64,000 bases of DNA from Porphyra umbilicalis. Lineage: Eukaryota; Rhodophyta; Bangiophyceae; Bangiales; Bangiaceae. Within the stretch, counting starts at the first letter, position 1; each line of letters begins with the position of its first letter. A program made the translations under genes and the position numbers. Where the stretch lies: contig KV919112.1 in assembly GCA_002049455.2 (NCBI GenBank), forward strand, positions 1 through 64,000, written 5' to 3'. The notes beneath the pieces are model-generated. The model was not told where the DNA came from. It ran no database searches and saw nothing but the letters and a program-made list of their open reading frames with translations. Below, piece by piece: positions 56,199 through 64,000 of this stretch.

Positions 56199-57451
56199 GA
56201 GGGGACAAGCGGGGGATCGCTACAGGCAAGGGGGCGGGGATATTGGGCCGTTGGAAGGAAGGACGTTAGTACGTGCTGGTTTCCAGCGGCTTGAGGTGCA
56301 GGCGCGAGGTAGCAGCGCGTTGAAGCCGCAGCTGCAGTGACGGCCGCGGGTAGCCCGTTGTGAGAGCTGCACAAGGCCGCCATGGGGGTCGTCCGGGCAA
56401 AAGACGGCAGGTGGCTGGTAGCAGGAGGGGTGGTCGGATGGCCGGTCGCCTGGCGGATACCGCGGCTGTAGGGGGTGCGGGGGCATGCTTCGAAGCGCCC
56501 TGAAGCGGCAGCTGCAATGGCAGCCGCGGGCGTCCAGATGAGAGAGCTTTAAGCGGCCGCCATGTAGGCCGCCGGGGCGCAAGACGGCCGGTGTCCAGGC
56601 AGCAGGAAGGGTGGTCGGAGGACCAGGCAGCAGGAGGGGTGGTCGGATGGCCGGTCGCACGACGGACATCGAGGCTGTCTGCATCCCACAGCACGGGTGG
56701 ACGGTGACCGGAAGCATCAGAGGCGACTGGCAGTCGGTCGCACGGTAGATTGGCCGGCGGCCGCAGGTGCCATCGGCTGTTGGGCAGTCAGTGTCCTCCA
56801 CAGAGGGTTGGGGAACGGGGGCTCATTGGAAGGGGGGAATGCGACAGATACGGGGTCGCCAGTTCAACCACCCGTTAGCACCGCAAAGCCCATGCAGGAC
56901 CGCCCAGATGCACACATAGGAGGATTGCGCGCGCGGACAAACCGCCGGGCAACATGGCGCAACCGCCACCGACGTCGGGCTGACAGATGAGGACGTCTGT
57001 GGCGCTCTTCCGGCCGGGGTCTGCCAGGGGTGAAGCGAGGTAGACGTGATGGGAAGAGGGGATTTATCAGCTCTGCAAATGCGATGGACGCTGATGACGA
57101 GAGGAGTTGTAGTGTGAGATTGTCGAGAAGGGACCTTTTCAATTGATAGCAGTATGAGACTGTTGTAGTTGATGGAGGAAATCTCTCCCAAACATAGGCA
57201 CAGCCAGTGTGATGAAACAATCACAGCGCCTTCATCCAAGTGTTGTTGCAGCGATAAGACAGGTGACAGCACCCGCCTACCTCATTCGGTGAATACACTA
57301 GTGTGGCAAGCGAGACCGGAGACGAGCAGGCCAGCATCGGTGGCGCAAGGGATGATGCTGTGAGGCGACCAGCATAGATTCAATAACATGGCAAGGGCAC
57401 GGGTGGGAACAGAGCGCAAGAGAGCCGAAAAATAAAAAAATCGGTTTTACA
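56199..57451. repeat. Spacer with a diverged tandem repeat of about 180 bp
   Basis: GAAGC.GCAGCTGCA.TG.CGCCGCGGG-type sequence near 56323 recurs near 56502, followed in both by CAGCAGGA.GGGTGGTCGGA blocks; the last block is repeated once more. The rest (56700-57450) holds nothing recognised and may include the 3' region of the Ulp1 gene. Confidence 0.5.
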
Positions 57452-58855
57452 TCACAAGAGAGTGTTTGCCAGGAGCTCGGCTGCCATGCGGCGCCTATAG
57501 TAGTCCATGCTGCCCGTCATGCTGGCTTGTGGGAGGCCCCTGGACAAATAGTCCATGGTCCTGACCGTAAACACCCCGCAGTCCGTACCGCCCTCTTGCA
57601 ACCGACACGGCACCCGCGACCAGGCCCACTTGCCGCGCTTGTGGCCGTGTACCGTCGAGTCATCCTTGCCCCACCGCACCAGGCACGTAGAGATCCAAGT
57701 GGGCACCAAGCCCAGAGAGTCATACGTGTCGACGTGACGCCGCTGTGGGTAGTTGACCCCCAATACCCAGTGGATCTTGCCCAGGTTGACGGGTACAAAC
57801 ACAGAGTCATAGGACTTGAAGTCCAAGTGCCGCGACCAGCGGTGCACCGCCTCATAGCTGTACGCCAACTCATTGTTCCGGATCATCGTGGAGTTTATTA
57901 ACGTGGTGAAGAAGTGGAAGCGCGTCGGCCGCTTCTCTGCCGCCGCCCAAGTCTGCTCCCGTTGCGAAAGCAAATGGACGTACGAGTTGATGGCCTTGTC
58001 GCGAAGCAGCACCGCCGGCGCCGTCCGACGTAGTTTCCACAGCCGAAGTTGAATGTTGCTGGTGGTAACTAGCGGCACCTCATGCCGCGGAGCGCGCTCG
58101 GCGGACCCGCGGTACGGCTTTATCGGCGCCGTGGCCAAAATAGCTCTTGGCGTCAGCGACGAGCACGGGTCGGCGGGGTCGCACACCATGGCCTTTTCGG
58201 CCCCTTCTGCCGACTCAACCGCCAGGTAGCAGAGCGGCGTCTTCGAAAAGTCGTTCGAGCGCGGCCCGGCGGTGGCTCTCGTTTCATGCTCGCCGTATGC
58301 AGCATGGATGATGGGAGCTGGTGCGACCCTGGCGACGGTGGGCCCATACAGCGGCATTTGCTCGACGCCGAGAGCTCCAGCCGGGAGGATCATGGTACAA
58401 CTCTTCACCTTGAGACGCCCGGTGGCGTGGCCACGTAGGGCGGCGTGGGCAAGTTGGGCGGCGTCGCCACGACGGGCGGCGTCGGTAGCTTCGTCGGCGT
58501 CTGCAGGCTCCCCATAATCGGTAGCCTCCTCATCGTCGGTGGACGCCTTGGCGTCGGTGGACTCCTTGGCGTCGGTGGACTCTTTGGCGTCGGTGGACTC
58601 GTTGGCGTCGGTGGACTCCCCGTCGTAGGTGCCCTCCTTGGCATCGGTGGACTCCTCGTCGTCAGTGGACGCCTCGGGGTCGGTGGACTCCGCGTCGTCG
58701 ATGGAAGCCTCGAGGTCGGCGGCCTCCTCGGCATCGGCAGCCTCCTCGGCGTCGGTAGATCTCGCGAGCGACAGGCGTTCAATGTCGTCCGTCATCTGCG
58801 CAGCGGGGCCGTTCACCGCTGCAGTCCTCCCGTCCGACGAGCTGCTAGCTGCCAC
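57452..58855 (-). CDS. Acidic-repeat protein with Ulp1-type (C48) cysteine protease domain
   Basis: 467 codons. Residues 1-125 are shared with the left-arm protein: DDIERLSLARS, then STDAK/STDDE units, more of them than on the left. After a linker the C48 domain fills about 270-467. FVPVNLGKIHWVLGVN gives the catalytic His362, TYDSLG the Asp379, and RLQEGGTDCGVFTVRTM the oxyanion Gln420 and nucleophile Cys426. All catalytic residues are present, so it looks functional. C48 enzymes cut SUMO-like tails or polyproteins; transposon-borne ones occur in several DNA transposon groups. The start overlaps the preceding gene's end by 43 bp. Confidence 0.75.
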   Translation of the reverse strand: MAASSSSDGRTAAVNGPAAQMTDDIERLSLARSTDAEEAADAEEAADLEASIDDAESTDPEASTDDEESTDAKEGTYDGESTDANESTDAKESTDAKESTDAKASTDDEEATDYGEPADADEATDAARRGDAAQLAHAALRGHATGRLKVKSCTMILPAGALGVEQMPLYGPTVARVAPAPIIHAAYGEHETRATAGPRSNDFSKTPLCYLAVESAEGAEKAMVCDPADPCSSLTPRAILATAPIKPYRGSAERAPRHEVPLVTTSNIQLRLWKLRRTAPAVLLRDKAINSYVHLLSQREQTWAAAEKRPTRFHFFTTLINSTMIRNNELAYSYEAVHRWSRHLDFKSYDSVFVPVNLGKIHWVLGVNYPQRRHVDTYDSLGLVPTWISTCLVRWGKDDSTVHGHKRGKWAWSRVPCRLQEGGTDCGVFTVRTMDYLSRGLPQASMTGSMDYYRRRMAAELLANTLL

Positions 58856-61800
58856 GAGGTCAACCTGGACAATACGGAGCTTGTGGCATTGCTATCAAGG
58901 TCATCACCGTCACTGGCGTGCTCAGCTGCGGCGAACAAGTCAACAACTGCGCCCCTCGCCGGCTTCCTCGGTACCACCGGCGCCTGCTCCCACTCCCCGC
59001 TGCCAACCACCTCATTAAAACTGCTGAACAGGATGGAAGGCGACCACAGCAGCGCCGCTGTCTTCTCGGTCGGCGTGCGGGCCGCGATGACGGCACGCCC
59101 CCCTGTGGGGGGAACAGCCAGCCGCGCGGCTGCAAAGACGCTCCAGGCCGACGCCCTTGCCGTCGTGAGCGCCGTGTCGTCCGTGATTGGTGCGCGCACG
59201 TGGTTGCGCACAAGCCGCCGCATCGTTGCGCTGCGAAGCGCACATGCAAAGATCAGGGAGAAGTCCACCCGCGGGGAAATCATTCCTGGCCGCAGCATGC
59301 TCACCACGTGCTGTTGCAGAACTGAAAGGACTTGCCCATCGCTGATCACACAACGAAAGCGCCCTCCCGTTCGCTCCTCGGCACCGCAGTAGTGGCACCG
59401 GAAGGCGGCGTCAGGGATGATGAGCGTGTGCGAGAACTCCCCGCATGCGTTGGAGAGCAGCTGTCTTGCATGGACGGGCTCACACTTTCCGTACGTAGCG
59501 GTGTTGCCCAGAAAGCTCGCCAAGTACTCGCTCGCAGCCGCCATCGTGCTGCGGGCGATGACACACAGCTCCAACATTGCGTCGAGGAAGGAGCGCGCAT
59601 ACACGATGTCGCGTGTTGCCACAAAGAGCCCATTGAGCGCCCCGTCATACTCCACCGAGAGCTTACACATGCAGCAGTACCACGTGCCGATGTGAATCTT
59701 GGCCCGACCACGAATTGTGTACAGCATTGTCTCCTCTGGCTCCACCCTCGTCGACTCGTCGCGCACCATGCTGCACCGCAGGCAAATGGGCTCGGCGTGG
59801 GTGTCGTGCATCGTCTTGGGCTCGCCCGCCTGCACGCAGGAGTCGATGAAGTCGGAGTTCTGATTGCAGCGCTGCACCTCGCCAGGGCAGGGAAACATGT
59901 TCCGCGAGCGGCGCACTGGAAGCGGCAGCGGCGTCGGCGGGGTACCTCGACAGGTCGAGCGGGACCGCCCGGCTCGCCCCCCGCCTGGTCGTCGCCCTCG
60001 TCGTTTTGCTCCTTGTCGCCGTCGTCGAGGTAGTCGGACGGACCAAACTCGAGCGCTTCTTGCAACTCGGCGGCGGCGGCCGACGATGCCGCCGCCCCCA
60101 ATCGGTTGTACTCGTTCACCGCTTGTGCGTGGATGCAGCCCCAAGGTTGGTTCGCGCACGAGAGAAGGAAGCAGGTGACCAGCTTGTGCTTGTTGCCTTG
60201 GCGCCTCACGATTGCGGGGCTCCAGATGCCTTCGTAAGACACGGCGAGGATGGGGACATTGGCCTTCTTCCCCGCAAGGAGGGCCAAGTGCACCGCCGTT
60301 TCCGCGTGGACGTCTGCCTGCAGGTCCTCTCCGTCGCCCGCCAGGGCTGGGAAGGCCTCGATCAGCTCATCGAGGCTCTCTATCTCGTGCTCCGCCGCTA
60401 TCCCGCTGTAGGCCATCTGCAGCGCACTGGCGTGACGACAGGTTGACGACTTTCTTCGCGCCACCTGCACGTTGACGTGCTCGATCTTTTCACCAGTAAA
60501 GGATCGCCGCCCACTGCCTAGGACACCGCCACACGAGCAGTACGTGACCAGTAAGCCACGCACCGACGCAGACCACACGCACACAGGGTCAAAAAGCTCC
60601 ACGAAGACGAGCACACGAGCGCCGCTTACGCACTGGGGTTCGACGCTTGGTCGATCGTTGACGTTGGCCATGCGCGTCGTGATCATGAACGCAACGCGAA
60701 GCTCGGCCGCAAAGTCGGCGTGCAGCTCCTCGACGGTCAGCGGCGTCGCGCTCACAGCTGGCTGCCGGCGCGGGTGGTTGTCCGCACTGGTGCTCTCGCT
60801 GGAGTACTTGGAGAGATTAACCCTCCGCCGGCGAAGGCGCGGACGCGATCCGGCACGGCCGATAGGTGGGCTGGCGGGCGGGTTCTGGATCTTGTGCTTG
60901 TGTCGCCGTTCATCGCCTCCTGCATGTCGGCCGTGTCGTAGCCGTGCGCATCGTTCTCCGCCGCATCCGAGTCGCCGTCCCAATCTTGCCTTGTCATCTC
61001 CCCCCCCTCCACCGCAGTCACCCACGCGTCCCGCGCCGTCTCAAAAATGCCCGAGAGCGACCCGCCCATCGGCTCGTAGGCATCCTCCGCGCGTTCAAAG
61101 TAGTCGGGAGCGTCCTCGATGAAGGAACAGCGCAAACCACTCCTACGCTGCCCATCGTGGTTGGGCGTCGCCATGGAGTCACCCACAGCAGTGGAGGTAC
61201 GGGCGCGGCAGTCGCGGCATAGGCTCGCCACGGGAAGGAGCCACGGCCAGCGGCGGCCACGCCACGGCCGCGGCAATCACGAAGGCGGCGGCGGCGGCGA
61301 AGACGGCTGGAGCAGGGGGCGGAAGCGGGGACCGGGGGCAGCGGACCGGGGGCGGCGGCGGGAGTGGAGGCGGTGGCAGCGGCGGCGGCCGCGGCGGCCG
61401 CGGCAGGCGGCCGCGGCGGCCTCGAGGGGCGGCCGCGGCGGCTGCGGCGGGCGACCGCGTCCGCGGCCGGCAAGGGGCGTCGGCGGGGGGTGGTGGTGGG
61501 GGGTGAGGGTGAGGGTGGGGGTGGGGGCGGCGGGGGCGGGGGCGGCGGGGGCGCCAGAGGCGGCCAGGGCGGGGGCGAGGCCAGGGATGGGGGCGGCCCG
61601 GCCGGGCATGGGGGTGCACCGCCAGGGATAGGGGCGACGCGGCCGGGGGTGGGGGTGACGCGGCCAGGGGTCGGGGCCCGCGGCCGGGGGTGGGGGCACG
61701 CGGCCGGGGGTGGGGGCGGCGCGGCCGGGGACGGCGGCGGCGCGACCGGGGACGAGCGTGCCCGCGCGCGCGCGATTGTGGGACGCTGCTGTGTGCTGGC

Positions 61801-62356
61801 GTGTGCTCCGTGGAGGGCAGCGAGCAGCGTGACAGCGATGGGCAATCTCGCTGGCGCCGCCGATGTGGCGGATTGGCAGCCTGAATGAAGATCCATGTAA
61901 AGCAGATCCTTGCACTGATTTAAGCGTTGGCGCCCGAGCGGGTGGACAGGAAGGCGTGCCGGTGCCGCACGCGATTTGAGGACAAGAGTGGGGTTACCGA
62001 ACGTGCGGTGCTCGATGGGCTGCCGGACTTGCAAAGTTCGCAACAAGTGGTCCAATCAGCGCGGGCCGAGCGACCTGCGCGGGCCACAAAAAGACGCCCC
62101 TGAAATTGTGGGGTGTGGGACGCCAGAAGGTGACTATTTCTGTATGAAATGTGACCCAGGGCGGCCGATAACACCCCCCCAGATAAGCCGCAATGAAGCG
62201 TATTTCTGGCGGCTGATTGGCCGTCGTTCTGGCATGGTCACACTGGCACCGAATGGGCCGTGCCAAAGTGCGATCCCAGGGCGTAGAGGCCGTCGATGCA
62301 GCGCTTAGAGGCCGGTGCACCGGGCGTGCCAGTGAATTGGATAGGTTCCTTTGTGG
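58505..62356 (-). repeat. Right inverted arm
   Basis: About 3.85 kb, the reverse complement of 42686-46486. Most of it is almost identical to the left arm. Changes are concentrated at about 58.9-59.1 and 59.64-59.96 kb and in the number of acidic-repeat units. That patchiness suggests partial gene conversion. Confidence 0.9.
58813..61025 (-). pseudogene. Right-arm copy of the SWIM/CxC gene, frameshifted
   Basis: Same protein as at 44018-46231. The N-terminal half (SWIM-like clusters) is open from 61025. Near 59945 one base fewer than in the left copy puts the C-terminal half (CxC5/CxC6-like clusters, NMFPCPGEVQ to the end) in another frame, open from 60159 to 58813. Several substitutions around the second Cys pair (CCMCKLSVEYDG instead of CSTCKLSVVYDG) keep all four cysteines. 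The left copy is intact but lacks the Ulp1 domain; the right one has the Ulp1 gene next to it. The same upstream frame as on the left (MATPNHDGQ, starting near 61174) is kept. Confidence 0.6.
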
Positions 62357-62566
62357 GGGTGGGGAGGGGTTTATTGACAGCGGGGACGCCGTCCTCGTCG
62401 CCGTTTGATAAAACCAACTGTGCTTTGGACTACGATTCCCCCCTGGGCTTTGCCGTGATCCTCTTCTCCCGTTGGGGGAAGGCTGGGCTGTGGGTCGATT
62501 TCCAGGGTAGTTCTTTCGACGGACCGAGCTGATCAAGAGGTCACTTCGGCGTGACGACGAACCAAC

Positions 62567-63487
62567 GTGGTGATGCTTAGAACAGCTACAGACCCTCTCT
62601 CCCTCGACGACTTTGTCCAGGCTTACAGAGGCAGGCCGGTATCGGGTTTCGTCCTTCTCTCTCTACGCGCCGTCTCTGACGCAGCGGTCAAGGCGTCCGC
62701 CGTGCCGCTACCGTCACCGGCCTCCGTCGCTGGCCACGCCGCCGTTGCACCCGCCACAGCCGCAGCACCTTCGAGCGGTGGCGCGGTGACACCCTCTTCT
62801 GTGTCCGCACCAGCTGATGGGCGTCCCACCGCTGGCGCAGCAGCTCAACCATCATCTGGTGATGCTTCTGGGTGCGGCGATTCCGCCACCCATTCCTTCT
62901 CGTCATCGGAGGGCGAGGACGAGGAGTCGACGGTCGACGAGAATGAGAGCCCCGTCGTTAGTGTCACTTGCAAGACCTGGGAGAGGCCGTTCGCCGCTGC
63001 GCTCGTCTTTACGGAAAGCCACAACCCCAACAACAGCAAGTGCGCACAAGCGGTGGATGACACCGTGCGTCTATGTAATCTCCATCTTGCACCGAGGTAC
63101 ATGGCGTTTGGAACCCGGACGTGGGCAAACCTGATTGGCCTGTGGCGAGAGAAGAACAAGACTTCCAGTAAGATTGTCAGAGGCTGGTACTGGCACAAGG
63201 GCAGAAAGAAGGGGAAGGAAGACCAGGCGCCGGAGGAGGTGGTTGAATGCACGTACGACCTCCTCATCGCGGCTGCGCCGGAAGTGGCAAGGCCAGCCTC
63301 TACGGGTCCGCACGAGTGGTTGCAAGATATCGTGCGGAGGATGGCCGCTGACAAGAAGTACGTTCGCCGCCGGGTTGGCAACGAGCTGACGCCCGCTTCT
63401 TGGCAGAAGGCAGTTCTTCATTGGGCCAGGAAGAATCCCAAGCAAGGGATTGCTTCTGATGATTCTCTCTCCGCTCCGTCGTCTTGA
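62567..63487 (+). CDS. Hypothetical 306-aa protein next to the right arm
   Basis: Open frame from ATG at 62567 to TGA. Residues 1-100: Ala/Ser/Pro-rich. 105-130: acidic Ser-rich patch (SSSEGEDEESTVDENES). 130-300: globular, with TWERPFAAALVFTESHN, AQAVDDTVRLCNLHL, FGTRTWANLIGLWREKNKTSS and GWYWHKGRKKGK, and a basic, Trp-containing end (ASWQKAVLHWARKNPKQG). Codon use in the second half looks natural and there is no break. I do not recognise a family. It may be a host gene or a further mobile-element gene; it lies 0.2 kb outside the inverted arm. Confidence 0.5.
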   Translation: MVMLRTATDPLSLDDFVQAYRGRPVSGFVLLSLRAVSDAAVKASAVPLPSPASVAGHAAVAPATAAAPSSGGAVTPSSVSAPADGRPTAGAAAQPSSGDASGCGDSATHSFSSSEGEDEESTVDENESPVVSVTCKTWERPFAAALVFTESHNPNNSKCAQAVDDTVRLCNLHLAPRYMAFGTRTWANLIGLWREKNKTSSKIVRGWYWHKGRKKGKEDQAPEEVVECTYDLLIAAAPEVARPASTGPHEWLQDIVRRMAADKKYVRRRVGNELTPASWQKAVLHWARKNPKQGIASDDSLSAPSS

Positions 63488-64000
63488 TGCTTCAGAGATA
63501 GTATGTTTGATTGGGACCATGCTTGATGATACGTAAAGCATGCCAGTACACTTGGGGGGGTGAGACCATAGACTCCGCCTCAGCCTTGAACGAAAAAAGG
63601 CCTTGAAGCAATATTTCCCAATATGCAGCAATGTTGTGTTTTTGCTGGAGAAAATAACCAGCGTGGAGTAGACGCATGCTTTCCATTTTCCCTGTTGTGC
63701 GTAGCCACCTCCCCTCGTCATAGCCTTCCTCTCAGCTTCTCCGACCACTCTTCCCGTGGAGCGGGCCGCCATGCCGACGAGCGCGGGGGCATGGCTTGCG
63801 GCGCCGGCGCCGGCGCCGCGTCCGCCGCGAGCACCGCCTCTCCGCCGGAACCGCTGCCGCCCCTGAGCCGTTGGCGAGACGCGCCGATGGCGCCGTTAAC
63901 ACCGCGCTCAGTAGCGCGGCCAAGTGCACCCCTAATGCTGGCAAAGACTACTCACTCACGCGCAGGCCGGCCTTCGCAGACGCGCCGGCGGTGATTGCGG
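63488..64000. other. No gene supported
   Basis: 3' flank of the 306-aa gene, then a GC-rich stretch (63760-63900) that gives Ala-rich frames. Nothing recognised. Confidence 0.4.

Larger units (their letters stand above)
42686..62356. mobile_element. Large KDZ-like DNA transposon with about 3.8-kb inverted arms (candidate)
   Basis: Sequence at 42686-46486 recurs inverted at 58505-62356 with very high identity; both outer ends start CCACA.AGGA.CCTATCC. Genes in the arms point inward. Contents: two SWIM/CxC proteins (one per arm), two acidic-linker proteins with different C-termini, an unknown 341-aa ORF, and a DDE-type domain like that of Kyakuja-Dileera-Zisupton (KDZ) transposases. KDZ elements are known for cysteine clusters beside the transposase and for carrying extra domains such as Ulp1 proteases. 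No clean target duplication is seen (AGGGGCAG left, GGGTGGGG right). So an inverted duplication, or two copies in opposite orientation, is not excluded. Confidence 0.5.

Noticed and set aside
42686-62356. Polinton (Maverick) because of the protease and long inverted ends
   Set aside because: No protein-primed DNA polymerase, packaging ATPase, capsid or retrovirus-like integrase motif was seen; the protease has the C48 Ulp1 pattern and the DDE domain looks KDZ-like.
1-64000. tRNA, rRNA genes and prokaryotic promoters or ribosome binding sites
   Set aside because: Reading both strands I found no convincing tRNA or rRNA sequence, and the gene content is eukaryotic; a covariance-model scan was not possible.

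Overview
The window is nuclear DNA from a GC-rich eukaryote whose genome is full of transposons. Evidence: Ty3/gypsy and Ty1/copia LTR elements, a PIF1-type helicase relic, Ulp1-type (C48) proteases, a KDZ-like DNA transposon, a hAT-type MITE and one plausible 3' splice site. No bacterial operon layout is visible. The organism cannot be named from the sequence. A GC-rich alga or other protist fits best; a bangiophyte red alga is only a guess from base composition.

Layout. 1-0.57 kb: end of an unrecognised coding exon on the minus strand. 1.2-1.4 kb: two 102-bp direct repeats. 1.7-3.05 kb: a decayed PIF1-like helicase. 4.1-5.2 kb: a decayed ORF of unknown function. 5.3-31.1 kb: a nest of LTR retrotransposons. 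The outer element A (Ty3/gypsy, plus strand) was entered by B, a young member of the same family on the minus strand (8793-19711, 5-bp target duplication GCACT), and by C, a Ty1/copia element (21540-26495). A and B both carry a large reading frame antisense to gag-pol, between pol and the 3' LTR. 31.1-31.7 kb: a tyrosine-recombinase fossil. 31.7-35.6 kb: no gene I can support. 35.6-39.3 kb: a truncated Ty3/gypsy gag-protease piece (D), an LTR of the C family, and a piece of a different copia gag. 40.8-41.0 kb: a clean 242-bp hAT-type MITE. 41.2-42.1 kb: a possible Ulp1-like relic. 42.25-42.68 kb: a 38-bp minisatellite.

42.7-62.4 kb is the most interesting part. Two almost identical inverted arms of about 3.8 kb flank 12 kb of unique sequence. 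Each arm carries an inward-facing gene with SWIM-like and CxC-type zinc-binding motifs, then the start of a second gene with an acidic STDA-rich repeat. Past the arm boundary the two second genes differ: the left one ends in a domain resembling the plant transposon-associated DUF8039, the right one in a Ulp1 cysteine protease with all catalytic residues. The right side then has an unknown 341-aa ORF and a KDZ-like DDE transposase C-terminal domain. The parsimonious reading is one large KDZ-type DNA transposon of about 19.7 kb with gene-bearing terminal inverted repeats. Two inverted copies remain possible. An unrecognised, apparently whole 306-aa ORF lies just outside the right arm (62.6-63.5 kb).
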